13,894 bases of DNA from HGM12587 sp964561705 (GTDB lineage Bacteria > Bacillota > Clostridia > Lachnospirales > Lachnospiraceae): assembly GCA_964561705.1 (NCBI GenBank), contig CAZLQJ010000048.1, positions 1 through 13,894 on the forward strand, in the 5' to 3' direction. The notes under the pieces were generated by a model that worked only from the letters and a program-made list of their open reading frames with translations, had not been told where the DNA came from and did not search any database. Shown here in pieces: positions 1-7,130 of the stretch. Position 1 is the first letter of the stretch; each line of letters opens with the position of its first letter. Both the position numbers and the translations under genes were made by a program.

Positions 1-370
1 TATAGGTTACTTTATGAGGTTCCATGGCTTTTAAAAGACGCTGCCACAGTTCCTTGTTTTTGACTGGTTTTTTGGCGGCATTTTTCCAGCCGTTTTTCAG
101 CCAGCTGCCAATCCAGTTCTGATTAAATGCATCCACCACATATTTGGAATCCGAATACAATTCCACCTCACATGGTTTTAGCAACGCTTCCAACCCTACG
201 ATCGCTGCCATCAGCTCCATACGGTTATTCGTCGTCTTTACATATCCCTGACTAAACTCCCTTAGATGCTCCGTACCATTTGGATCCGTATAGGATAAAA
301 TAGTGCCGTAGCCACCCGGACCGTCGGGATTTCCTCTTGCTGCACCGTCAGTGTAAATTTTAACTAACAT
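1..370 (-). CDS. rnhA: Ribonuclease HI, 3' part cut off by the window edge
   Basis: RNase HI cleaves the RNA strand of RNA-DNA hybrids in the cytoplasm, removing R-loops and primers. The 123 visible residues, translated from the raw sequence, begin MLVKIYTDGAARGNPDGPGG and carry three of the four acidic catalytic positions: Asp8 in YTDGA, Glu52 in NNRMEL and Asp74 in YSDSKYV. A Trp- and Lys-rich segment (about residues 86-110, W-x3-W-x4-W) matches the basic handle region of bacterial RNase HI. The last visible residues, EPHKVTY, lie just before the usual WVKGH segment, so the last catalytic Asp and the C-terminus are outside the window. The ATG at 368-370 follows a strong AGGAGG seven bases upstream, which fixes the start. 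It appears to be a single gene with its own promoter, behind the terminator of the purine permease. The family call is very secure; completeness cannot be judged. Confidence 0.95.
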   Translation of the reverse strand, partial: MLVKIYTDGAARGNPDGPGGYGTILSYTDPNGTEHLREFSQGYVKTTNNRMELMAAIVGLEALLKPCEVELYSDSKYVVDAFNQNWIGSWLKNGWKNAAKKPVKNKELWQRLLKAMEPHKVTY

Positions 371-406
371 ACTTACCTCCTGTTTGCGGTGCTCCCACCA
401 TTGCCT

Positions 407-435
407 ATTTTATCCGAAACGCAAAGATTTTACAA
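407..435 (-). promoter_or_regulatory. Sigma-A-type promoter of rnhA
   Basis: On the minus strand TTGTAA (430-435) is followed after exactly 17 bases by TAAAAT (407-412). Each box is close to the TTGACA/TATAAT consensus. It lies between the upstream terminator and the rnhA start, leaving a leader of roughly 30 bases. Inferred from sequence only. Confidence 0.6.
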
Positions 436-460
436 TACTTTTATCTCAGAAAAACAGAAC

Positions 461-491
461 AAAAAATCGGCACCTCCCCACGGAAGTGCCG
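461..491 (-). terminator. Rho-independent terminator of the purine permease gene
   Basis: Read on the minus strand, CGGCACTTCC, a GTGG loop and GGAGGTGCCG form a 10-bp stem with one G-T wobble, followed by ATTTTTTG. It begins about 40 bases after the permease stop codon. The complementary strand has no T run after the stem, so it acts in one direction only. Confidence 0.9.
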
Positions 492-532
492 AATGAATAT
501 GTATTTTGCCTGATATTACACAAAAACTGATT

Positions 533-1900
533 TTACAGGAAAATATATTTGCAAACGAAAAGAATGGATAAAATATACATTAATGGGCTTAATTTCTTTT
601 CTTTTGCTTTTCCTGTCACAAGTGTCAGAACGGTATAAGAGATTACACCCATTACGATACCTTCTGAAATACTGTACATGATCGGCATAAACAGGATTGT
701 CAAATATGCAGGAATCGCTTCTGAGAAATCCGAAAAATCAATCTTAGCTACATTGCACATCATATGGAAACCAACGACAATCAGTGCCGGAGCTGTTGCA
801 AATGATGGAATGGATAAAAACAGCGGACTTAATACGATGGATACCAGGAACAAAAGACCTGTTACGATAGAAGTTAAACCAGTTCTTCCGCCTGCCATAA
901 CACCTGATGCACTTTCCACGAAAGTTGTAACTGTAGAGGTACCAAGTACTGCACCAGCAGTTGTTCCAACAGCATCAGCCATCAATGCGCCTTTAATTCT
1001 TGGAAGCTGTCCTTTTTCATCAAGCATGTCTGCTTTGGTAGCCACACCGATGAGAGTTCCCAATGTATCGAATATATCAACGAATAAGAAAGCAAATACA
1101 ACAACGATCAGGTTGGCAATGCCGATTTCAGAAATATCAGCTCTGAAAACCGCACCAAAAGTTTCTCCTAAAGAAGAGAAGTTCCATCCTGCGGAGAAAT
1201 TCGGATATACAGAATACCATCCTGCTTCCGGATTTGGTACATACAGTCCGACTGCCTGGCAGATCATACCAAGTACCCATGTAACGATGATACCAAGGAA
1301 GATGTCACCTTTTACTTTTTTGATTACAAAATATGCTGTGATCAGCACACCGATGATCGCAAGTAATGCTGTAATACCCTCTGTAGAAAAGTTTGTTTTA
1401 AATGTCTGATAAGTTAACAGTGTTGAATCACTGTTTACTACGATTTTCGCATTCTGAAGTCCGATGAATGCAATGAAAAGACCAATTCCTGCGGAAACTG
1501 CTGTTTTTAAAGTCAGCGGAATTGCATTAAAGATTGCTTCACGAACATTTGTCAAAGAAAGTACGATAAAAATAATACCTTCAATAAATACAGCAAGCAT
1601 TGCTGTCTGCCATGAAACGCCCATACCAATACATACTGTATAAGCAAAATAAGCATTCAGCCCCATACCAGGAGCCAGTGCAAATGGATAATTTGCCATA
1701 AATGCCATACATGCACAGCCAATAAAAGATGCAATTGCCGTTGCAAGTAATACTGCATTTGAATCCATACCGGATGCCGAAAGAATGGATGGATTAACGG
1801 CCAGGATATACGCCATTGTCATAAATGTGGTAACACCAGCCAAGACTTCTGTTTTTACATCTGTCTTATTTTCTTTCAGTTTGAAAATTTTTTCTAACAT
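533..1900 (-). CDS. NCS2-family purine permease, AzgA/PbuG type
   Basis: This is a polytopic inner-membrane transporter of 455 aa, a typical length for the AzgA/PbuG branch of the NCS2 (nucleobase:cation symporter 2) family, which imports hypoxanthine, guanine or adenine with protons. Visible signatures are the N-terminal EVLAGVTTFMTMAYILAVNP segment (18-37), NYPFALAPGMGLNAYF (70-85), FDTLGTLIG (277-285) and TSTVTTFVESASG (321-333), all characteristic of this branch. Many hydrophobic segments alternate with short loops, consistent with 12 to 14 membrane passes. The ATG at 1898-1900 follows GGAGGAGG with an 8-base spacer. The gene appears monocistronic: its own promoter upstream and a strong terminator downstream. 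The leader contains no recognisable purine riboswitch, so control by purines is not visible here. The exact substrate (adenine, guanine or hypoxanthine) cannot be told from sequence. No defects seen. Confidence 0.93.
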   Translation of the reverse strand: MLEKIFKLKENKTDVKTEVLAGVTTFMTMAYILAVNPSILSASGMDSNAVLLATAIASFIGCACMAFMANYPFALAPGMGLNAYFAYTVCIGMGVSWQTAMLAVFIEGIIFIVLSLTNVREAIFNAIPLTLKTAVSAGIGLFIAFIGLQNAKIVVNSDSTLLTYQTFKTNFSTEGITALLAIIGVLITAYFVIKKVKGDIFLGIIVTWVLGMICQAVGLYVPNPEAGWYSVYPNFSAGWNFSSLGETFGAVFRADISEIGIANLIVVVFAFLFVDIFDTLGTLIGVATKADMLDEKGQLPRIKGALMADAVGTTAGAVLGTSTVTTFVESASGVMAGGRTGLTSIVTGLLFLVSIVLSPLFLSIPSFATAPALIVVGFHMMCNVAKIDFSDFSEAIPAYLTILFMPIMYSISEGIVMGVISYTVLTLVTGKAKEKKLSPLMYILSILFVCKYIFL

Positions 1901-1962
1901 CTGTTAGACCTCCTCCTATTGTTCTTCTGTATTTTTCCCAAATAATCAAAAAACACACTTCA

Positions 1963-1992
1963 ATCATATCAGATTGCAGTAAAAATTTCCAA
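1963..1992 (-). promoter_or_regulatory. Candidate sigma-A promoter of the purine permease
   Basis: Minus-strand TTGGAA (1987-1992) is separated by 18 bases from TATGAT (1963-1968), about 60 bases upstream of the permease start. The boxes match consensus well although the spacer is one base long. The remaining leader is AT-rich and shows no riboswitch-like fold. Confidence 0.5.
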
Positions 1993-2011
1993 TATGGTTT
2001 TTTAATAGCAT

Positions 2012-2032
2012 TTAATAAGCACAGCTTATCAA
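2012..2032 (-). other. Short hairpin just after spoIVA, possible weak terminator
   Basis: On the minus strand TTGATAAGC, a TGT loop and GCTTATTAA form a 9-bp stem with one G-T pair, starting 20 bases after the spoIVA stop codon. No T run follows (the next bases are ATGCTATTAAAA), so it is not a canonical intrinsic terminator. It may stabilise the mRNA end or terminate weakly; otherwise spoIVA transcripts could run into the permease gene. Confidence 0.3.
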
Positions 2033-2051
2033 TCTCTATTATATCCATTTA

Positions 2052-3539
2052 TTAAATGATAATACACACCATTCCTCCGTTGGAATCATTCGCAATCTTC
2101 TGCATTGTTTCTTGAAGTTTTACCTGACTTTCTTCCCCAATCTGATATACCTTTGACTTAATCCCCTCTTCTACCAGTTCTTCAATGGATTTTCCAAAAA
2201 TATTCGTATTCCAGATTCCACCATTTTCTTTCGCCGGCTGTCCAATATATTTGATCAGATCTGTCGCCTGGCTTTCCGTACCCACCAAAGGCGAAATCTC
2301 CGTTTCAATATTTGCCCGGATCATGTGAATGGATGGAGCGCTGGCTTTAATCTTAACGCCATACTTGCTTCCCTGCTTGACAAGGGCAGGTTCTTCCAGC
2401 ACAATTTCTTCTTTGATCGGCATAACCACACCGTATCCTTTTTGCCTTACCGCATCGATGGCATACTGAACCTTGACATATTCTTTTTTGATTGCTGACA
2501 GTTCTTTGAGCATAGCCAGCAGTTCGTACTCCCCCGCAATGTTTTCGCCGGTCATTTCACTTAAAATCTCATAATAGTATTTTTCATTGATTTCAAACAC
2601 AACACATACTTTTCCACTGGAAAGATCAATTTTTTCCAGCTTTACCTCACTTACATAAGGAGAATCCATCTGCAATGTTTCCGGAATCACCTCCTGGATT
2701 TTGCCAATCCGATCCATAATCTTTCTGATTCCAGTTAGGAGTTCCTGTTTCAAATCCGCTTCATCAGAAAGCATTTCTACCCATTTTGGCATATAAAATT
2801 CAATCTCTGTGATCGGAAATTCCGTCAAAACCTTCTCCAACATCCGTGTAACATCCTCTTTTCGAAGCTGTTCACAGTTCAAAGGAAGCACCGGTACCTG
2901 ATAGTTCTTTTGCATTTCTTCTGCCAGTTGCTGTGTCTCCCCTGCATATGGATGGGCACTGTTCAGCACAACAATAAACGGTTTCCCCAACTTTTTCATT
3001 TCTGCAACCGTCCGGTTCTCAGCCTCTATGTAACTTTCTCTTGTCAATTCCGAAAAGGAGCCATCACAGGTTACCACAATACCGATCGTAGAATGATCCT
3101 GCATCACTTTCCGTGTACCAATCTCCGCAGCCTTCACAAAAGGGATTTTTTCCTCCGACCAAGGCGTATTGACCATACGTGGATTTTCATCTTCCATGTG
3201 ACCTGCTGCTCCCTCGATCATGTATCCAACACAATCGATCAGACGCATTTTCAGGCTGACATCCTCCGACAAACGAAGTTCAAACGCTTCTTTTGGAAGA
3301 AACTTAGGCTCTGTTGTAGTGATCGTCCTTCCCGATCCGCTCTGGGGAAGTTGATCCATGATTCGCTCTTTTTCCGGACCTTCTTCCATATTAGGAAGAA
3401 CCAAAAGATCCATGATCCGTTTGATCAATGTTGATTTACCCGTCCTGACAGGTCCGATCACACCAATGTAAATCTCTCCTCCTGTTCGCATTTGAATATC
3501 TTTGTATAAATCAAATTCTCTCTTTCCGGTATTGTCCAT
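2052..3539 (-). CDS. spoIVA: Stage IV sporulation protein A (spore coat ATPase)
   Basis: SpoIVA is the morphogenetic ATPase that polymerises on the outer forespore membrane, recruited by SpoVM, to form the platform for the spore coat and to support cortex formation in the mother cell. The product is 495 aa, close to the roughly 490 aa of Bacillus homologues. A TRAFAC-type P-loop GPVRTGKS is at 29-36, a TTTEPKF switch segment at 74-80, and the Walker B-like RLIDCVGYM at 99-107. The long middle and C-terminal regions have no other obvious motif, and the protein ends in the hydrophobic MVCIII typical of the family. ATG at 3537-3539 is preferred over an in-frame TTG one codon earlier, because GGAGG lies 7 bases before the ATG but only 4 before the TTG. 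The SD lies inside a terminator-like hairpin, and a sigma-E-like promoter overlaps that hairpin (listed separately). Presence of this gene implies a spore-former. Confidence 0.97.
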   Translation of the reverse strand: MDNTGKREFDLYKDIQMRTGGEIYIGVIGPVRTGKSTLIKRIMDLLVLPNMEEGPEKERIMDQLPQSGSGRTITTTEPKFLPKEAFELRLSEDVSLKMRLIDCVGYMIEGAAGHMEDENPRMVNTPWSEEKIPFVKAAEIGTRKVMQDHSTIGIVVTCDGSFSELTRESYIEAENRTVAEMKKLGKPFIVVLNSAHPYAGETQQLAEEMQKNYQVPVLPLNCEQLRKEDVTRMLEKVLTEFPITEIEFYMPKWVEMLSDEADLKQELLTGIRKIMDRIGKIQEVIPETLQMDSPYVSEVKLEKIDLSSGKVCVVFEINEKYYYEILSEMTGENIAGEYELLAMLKELSAIKKEYVKVQYAIDAVRQKGYGVVMPIKEEIVLEEPALVKQGSKYGVKIKASAPSIHMIRANIETEISPLVGTESQATDLIKYIGQPAKENGGIWNTNIFGKSIEELVEEGIKSKVYQIGEESQVKLQETMQKIANDSNGGMVCIII

Positions 3540-3540
3540 C

Positions 3541-3590
3541 AAAAAACCTCCAACTCATAGTTTGTATTTCTACAATTTATGAGCCGGAGG
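3541..3590 (-). terminator. Hairpin terminator of the nfnAB-DUF3048 operon, overlapping the spoIVA SD
   Basis: Minus-strand CCTCCGGCTCATA (3578-3590) pairs along 13 positions, two of them G-T, with TATGAGTTGGAGG (3547-3559). Inside it TTGTA (3571-3575) pairs with TACAA (3562-3566) around a GAAA loop, with a 2x2 internal loop between the two stems. Six Ts (3541-3546) follow directly. The structure starts 37 bases after the lipoprotein stop codon. Unusually, the GGAGG of the 3' arm is also the only good ribosome binding site for spoIVA, so any read-through mRNA would have that site buried in the stem. Confidence 0.85.
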
Positions 3591-3602
3591 CTTTAATTAT
3601 TC
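3574..3602 (-). promoter_or_regulatory. Sigma-E-like promoter of spoIVA
   Basis: Minus-strand GAATAAT (3596-3602) and CATAAATT (3574-3581), separated by 14 bases, resemble the known Bacillus sigma-E boxes (roughly KMATATT, 13-15 bases, CATACAMT). SpoIVA is a classical sigma-E gene in Bacillus subtilis. Transcription would start near 3566-3568, within the loop region of the terminator hairpin, giving a leader of about 28 bases that lacks the 5' arm. Inference from sequence and family knowledge. Confidence 0.55.
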
Positions 3603-3627
3603 ATTGATCAAGCGTCTTTTCTATTTT

Positions 3628-4737
3628 TTATTCAATGACAAGTTCGTCCCAACGCTGGTCTGCTACAAAGGCAACATATGTTTTTCCTGTATTTAAGGTA
3701 ATTTCATTGCCTTCATTGTCATAATAACGGGTCGGGTCAGTATCAGAATTTTTTGTCCACGCTACACTAACTCTCTTACCGTTGGTCATATAAATGGCAT
3801 CACCGCCGCCAATACAGTTAAAAATCAGATAACCTTCGTCATCCAGCAGATTGTATGACACCTTCTGAATGATCAAATTTTTGAACGCAAGCTGTTTGTT
3901 ACCATTCTGAGGATCCAAATGTGGTGAACCATATTCTGAATAATAATATAATCCATCCTCTTCATTATATTTTAATTCTGAGCCATTGTGTCCAAACGGA
4001 AGATCCACAAAAACTGCTGATTTCGCTGCCAAAGGATAGGTTTCATCTAATTTCTGCGGAGCTGCTTCTGTCGCAAACTGATAATGAGGACCTGGATAAT
4101 ATTCATTATAGGTCGTTTCAATATTTTCCACTTCTGCATACTTCGCAACCTCGCCCGTCAGAATATATTCTGTATATTCTTTCGATTTTCCGTTTTCAAC
4201 ACGGCCAAATACTCCCGAGAGATGATCTGTCGCATCCAGTGCAAGATAGGCATTAATATGAAACGGACCGCCCTCATGACAAATGATCGCATTCCATTCA
4301 TTTGCCAAAAGAATATTGGTCGGGCGCAGGGAACGAATGCTTCCAAACTGTTCAATCGCACCCCAGTCTTTCACAAGCGCCATAAAACGGGTAATTTCAC
4401 CATTTAATTTACTGTTCATCAATTCATAAACAACATCCGCCTGTGTCAGTCCATAATGCGGCAGTGCATGACTCTCATTATCTACCATAACAGCGATCGG
4501 TCTTTGATCTTTTAATTCTTCCGAAATAATCTCATTGGTCAGTTCACTGCGGTAATATCCTTCCGGAACCACATCTTCTACGGCCGGTTCTTCTTCCGCC
4601 ACATCATCTGCCGGTTCTTCTTCCCCTTCATTTTCAATAGCGATCACATCATCTGTCGGTTCTTCATTTCCACCACATGCAACAGCCGATACAGCCATCA
4701 CAGACAGCGTCAGAAGTAATAATAATCTTTTTCTCAT
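3628..4737 (-). CDS. DUF3048 (YerB-like) lipoprotein
   Basis: A secreted, membrane-anchored lipoprotein of 369 aa with a DUF3048 domain, the family of Bacillus YerB; its molecular function is not established. The N-terminus MRKR plus a hydrophobic stretch ends in a lipobox (VSAVA-Cys21), so signal peptidase II cleavage and lipidation of Cys21 are expected. Residues 22-62 are an acidic linker with three degenerate EEPxDDV units. The domain fills about 76-369, with RPIAVMVDNESHALPHYGLT and FGSIRSLRP as the parts I recognise. The start has a modest AAGGA eight bases upstream. It sits 18 bp after nfnB with no promoter between, so it is probably transcribed with nfnAB, although a functional link to electron bifurcation is not obvious. 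The operon terminator follows its stop codon. Confidence 0.9.
   Translation of the reverse strand: MRKRLLLLLTLSVMAVSAVACGGNEEPTDDVIAIENEGEEEPADDVAEEEPAVEDVVPEGYYRSELTNEIISEELKDQRPIAVMVDNESHALPHYGLTQADVVYELMNSKLNGEITRFMALVKDWGAIEQFGSIRSLRPTNILLANEWNAIICHEGGPFHINAYLALDATDHLSGVFGRVENGKSKEYTEYILTGEVAKYAEVENIETTYNEYYPGPHYQFATEAAPQKLDETYPLAAKSAVFVDLPFGHNGSELKYNEEDGLYYYSEYGSPHLDPQNGNKQLAFKNLIIQKVSYNLLDDEGYLIFNCIGGGDAIYMTNGKRVSVAWTKNSDTDPTRYYDNEGNEITLNTGKTYVAFVADQRWDELVIE
4570..4665 (-). repeat. Degenerate acidic repeat units in the lipoprotein linker
   Basis: Three units, EEPTDDV (residues 25-31), EEPADDV (40-46) and EEPAVEDV (49-56), are encoded by similar DNA, with the plus-strand words CGGTTCTTC and ACATCATCTG recurring. 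They form the flexible stalk between the lipid anchor and the DUF3048 domain. Copy number may vary among strains; that is inference. Confidence 0.6.
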
Positions 4738-4755
4738 TCCTCTATTTCCTTTTCA

Positions 4756-6144
4756 TTATTTGTTGGAAAGGTATTCATGGATTCCTTTTGCAGCAGCTTT
4801 TCCTGCACCCATGGCAAGGATTACGGTTGCAGCACCTGTCACGGCATCTCCACCTGCATAAACGCCTTCTTTCGAAGTAGCGCCGCATTCTTCGCTGGCT
4901 ACGATACATTTTCTCTTATTGATTTCAAGACCTTTGGTCGTTGAAGAGATCAATGGGTTTGGAGAAGTACCAAGTGACATGATCACGGTATCTACTTCAA
5001 TTTCGAATTCACTGCCTTCCACTTCCACAGGACGGCGTCTTCCGGATGCATCCGGTTCTCCAAGTTCCATTTTCACGCAGCGGATTCCTTTTACCCAGCC
5101 ATTTTCATCTGCAAGGATTTCTGTTGGATTTGTCAGAAGGTCAAAAATAATTCCTTCTTCTTTTGCATGATGTACTTCTTCTACTCGTGCCGGAAGTTCT
5201 TCTTCACTACGTCTGTAGATAATGTGTACTTCAGCACCAAGACGAAGTGCTGTTCTAGCAGCATCCATTGCTACGTTTCCACCACCTACAACAGCAACTT
5301 TTTTGCCTGCTGCAATCGGTGTATCATAATTTTCATCGAAAGCTTTCATTAAATTGTTACGTGTTAAATATTCATTTGCGGAGAATACACCATTTGCCTG
5401 TTCACCAGGAATGCCCATGAATTTTGGAAGACCTGCACCGGAACCGATAAATACTGCATCAAATCCTTCATCTTCTAATAATTCATCAATCTTCACAGCT
5501 TTTCCTACAACGACGTCTGTTTCGATTTTTACACCAAGTGCCTTTACATTTTCGATTTCCGGCTGTACTACGCCATCTTTTGGAAGACGGAATTCCGGAA
5601 TACCGTAAACAAGCACCCCGCCTGCTTTATGTAATGCTTCAAAAATTGTCACATCATAACCTAATTTTGCAAGATCTCCTGCACAGGTCAGACCTGCTGG
5701 GCCAGAACCAATGACTGCAACTTTTTTGCCATTCTTTTCTTCTGCGCCTACCGGTTTGATATTGTTTTCTCTTGCCCAGTCAGCAACAAAGCGTTCCAGC
5801 TTACCGATTGCTACTGCATCACCTTTTTTACCACGGATACACTGACCTTCACACTGGCTTTCCTGCGGACAGACACGACCACAGATTGCCGGAAGTGCAC
5901 TGGATTCGCCGATTACTTTATAAGCTTCTTCGAATTTTCCTTCTTTTACCTGTGCGATAAATCCCGGAATATTGATGGATACAGGACATCCCTGTACACA
6001 TTTTGCATTTTTACATCCCAGACATCTTTGTGCTTCTTCTACTGCTTCTTCTGCATTATATCCAAGACATACTTCTTCAAAATTTTTTGCACGAACCTGT
6101 GGTTCCTGTTCTCTTACAGGGACTCTCTTTAATACATCTGCCAT
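4756..6144 (-). CDS. nfnB: NfnB: NADPH-binding subunit of NADH-dependent ferredoxin:NADP+ oxidoreductase (GltD-like)
   Basis: This 462-aa flavo-iron-sulfur protein resembles the small subunit of glutamate synthase and is often annotated as such. Next to the NfnA-like gene it is best read as NfnB, which in anaerobes couples NADPH oxidation to reduction of NAD+ and ferredoxin, or the reverse, by flavin-based bifurcation. Eight cysteines for two [4Fe-4S] clusters are at 41, 44, 49, 53 and 88, 92, 98, 102. A first dinucleotide-binding fold, VIGSGPAG (144-151), binds FAD; a second, VVGGGNVAMDAAR (285-297), binds NADPH with RRSEEELPAR after it; YAGGDAVTGAATV (429-441) closes the FAD site. The ATG at 6142-6144 overlaps the nfnA stop by one base (TAATG), and its GGAGGT SD lies within the last codons of nfnA, indicating translational coupling. 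No large glutamate synthase subunit is nearby, which supports Nfn over GltD. Confidence 0.88.
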   Translation of the reverse strand: MADVLKRVPVREQEPQVRAKNFEEVCLGYNAEEAVEEAQRCLGCKNAKCVQGCPVSINIPGFIAQVKEGKFEEAYKVIGESSALPAICGRVCPQESQCEGQCIRGKKGDAVAIGKLERFVADWARENNIKPVGAEEKNGKKVAVIGSGPAGLTCAGDLAKLGYDVTIFEALHKAGGVLVYGIPEFRLPKDGVVQPEIENVKALGVKIETDVVVGKAVKIDELLEDEGFDAVFIGSGAGLPKFMGIPGEQANGVFSANEYLTRNNLMKAFDENYDTPIAAGKKVAVVGGGNVAMDAARTALRLGAEVHIIYRRSEEELPARVEEVHHAKEEGIIFDLLTNPTEILADENGWVKGIRCVKMELGEPDASGRRRPVEVEGSEFEIEVDTVIMSLGTSPNPLISSTTKGLEINKRKCIVASEECGATSKEGVYAGGDAVTGAATVILAMGAGKAAAKGIHEYLSNK

Positions 6145-7031
6145 TATTTGTCACCTCCACAGTGTCCACATCCGCCATGATGGGTATCACCTTCCTGTAA
6201 TTTCAGCATTGCTCTGCCTTCCTGTGTTTTATACATCTGCTGGCGCTTCATTGCCTGATCAAAGTCAACCAGATGTCCATCAAATTCCGGTCCGTCTACA
6301 CATGCAAACTTCACTTCATCGCCAACAACCAAACGACAGGCACCGCACATACCTGTACCATCTACCATGATCGGGTTCATACTGACAATTGTCTTTAAGT
6401 CATATTTTTTCGTTGTCAGACAACAGAATTTCATCATGATCATCGGTCCAATGGATACGCAAAGATCATATTTATTTCCTGCTGCATATAATTCGTCGAT
6501 CACTGCTGTAACCATCCCATGACGGCCATAAGATCCATCATCTGTTGTAATGTAGAGGTTGCCTGCAACTGCTTCCATTTCTTTTTCGAGGATCAAAAGG
6601 TCTTTTGTCTTTGCACCTACGATCACATCTGCTGCGACACCATGTTCGTGAAGCCATTTCACCTGCGGATAAACAGGTGCCGTACCTACGCCGCCTGCTA
6701 CAAAGAGGATTTTTTTCTTTTTCAGTTCTTCAATATCCTCGTCACAAAGTTCTGAAGGACATCCCAGCGGTCCTACAAAGTCCATAAAAGCATCCCCTGC
6801 CTTTAACGCGGTCATCTTATGTGTAGATGCACCGATTGGCTGGAATACGATTGTGACTGTACCAGCTTCTCTGTCATAATCACAGATTGTCAATGGAATA
6901 CGCTCTGACGTTTCATCAAGTCTGACAATGATAAACTGTCCTGGTTTACAAGATTTCGCAACTCTTGGAGCTACTACATCCATTAAATAAATATTGGATG
7001 CTAATTGTTCTGCTTTTGTAATTTTAAACAT
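6144..7031 (-). CDS. nfnA: NfnA: FAD/[2Fe-2S] NAD(H)-binding subunit of the Nfn transhydrogenase
   Basis: A 295-aa protein of the ferredoxin-NADP reductase/PyrK superfamily that partners NfnB; it handles NAD(H) and passes electrons through FAD and a [2Fe-2S] cluster. RIPLTI (44-49) is the flavin-binding segment, VAGGVGTAPVYP (111-122) the NAD-binding loop, and DGTGMCGACR with FACVDGPEFDGH (224-253) supplies the cluster site, with Cys229, Cys232, Cys244 and possibly Asp224 as ligands; one Asp plus three Cys is what is known for Nfn. Databases often call this sulfide dehydrogenase or dihydroorotate dehydrogenase-like; no pyrD is adjacent, which argues against PyrK. The last 15 residues, GDTHHGGCGHCGGDK, are an unusual His/Cys/Gly tail. 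The ATG at 7029-7031 follows AGGAGG by 7 bases. First gene of the operon, with its own promoter and a leader containing an inverted repeat. Confidence 0.9.
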   Translation of the reverse strand: MFKITKAEQLASNIYLMDVVAPRVAKSCKPGQFIIVRLDETSERIPLTICDYDREAGTVTIVFQPIGASTHKMTALKAGDAFMDFVGPLGCPSELCDEDIEELKKKKILFVAGGVGTAPVYPQVKWLHEHGVAADVIVGAKTKDLLILEKEMEAVAGNLYITTDDGSYGRHGMVTAVIDELYAAGNKYDLCVSIGPMIMMKFCCLTTKKYDLKTIVSMNPIMVDGTGMCGACRLVVGDEVKFACVDGPEFDGHLVDFDQAMKRQQMYKTQEGRAMLKLQEGDTHHGGCGHCGGDK

Positions 7032-7048
7032 AATCTGCCTCCTAGTTC

Positions 7049-7088
7049 GTGTGGATCGTATTTTTTGCTTTCACAACCTCATCCACAC
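7049..7088 (-). promoter_or_regulatory. Perfect 8-bp inverted repeat in the nfnA leader
   Basis: Minus-strand GTGTGGAT (7081-7088) and ATCCACAC (7049-7056) are perfect inverted copies separated by 24 bases. They lie downstream of the predicted promoter, with the 3' arm ending a few bases before the SD (AGGAGG). It could be an operator or an RNA hairpin affecting ribosome access. It does not resemble a Rex site. Function unknown. Confidence 0.45.
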
Positions 7089-7101
7089 TACGCTAACATA
7101 A

Positions 7102-7130
7102 ATGATATAATAAAAAAGACGACTTTTCAA
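7102..7130 (-). promoter_or_regulatory. Sigma-A-type promoter of the nfnAB operon
   Basis: Minus-strand TTGAAA (7125-7130), a 17-base spacer and TATCAT (7102-7107) make a good vegetative promoter, about 70 bases before the nfnA start. The spacer and part of the -35 box lie within the 3' half and T tract of the preceding terminator, so the two signals share DNA. Confidence 0.65.

Noticed and set aside
678..1409. 243-aa open frame on the plus strand inside the purine permease gene
   Set aside because: It is antisense to a well-conserved membrane protein, has low-complexity Thr/Pro/Ala content and no convincing SD; a shadow frame.
1901..2051. Purine riboswitch expected before a purine permease
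   Set aside because: The leader lacks the conserved core and paired arms of the purine aptamer; only a promoter and a plain AT-rich leader are visible.
2910..3434. 174-aa open frame on the plus strand inside spoIVA
   Set aside because: It is antisense to the conserved SpoIVA GTPase-like domain, is rich in Cys, His and Arg in no recognisable pattern, and has no SD.
4756..6144. Glutamate synthase small subunit (gltD)
   Set aside because: No large glutamate synthase subunit is nearby, while an NfnA-type partner overlaps it by one base, so NfnB is the better reading.
6144..7031. PyrK, the electron-transfer subunit of dihydroorotate dehydrogenase
   Set aside because: There are no pyr genes nearby, and the NfnB-type partner is directly adjacent.
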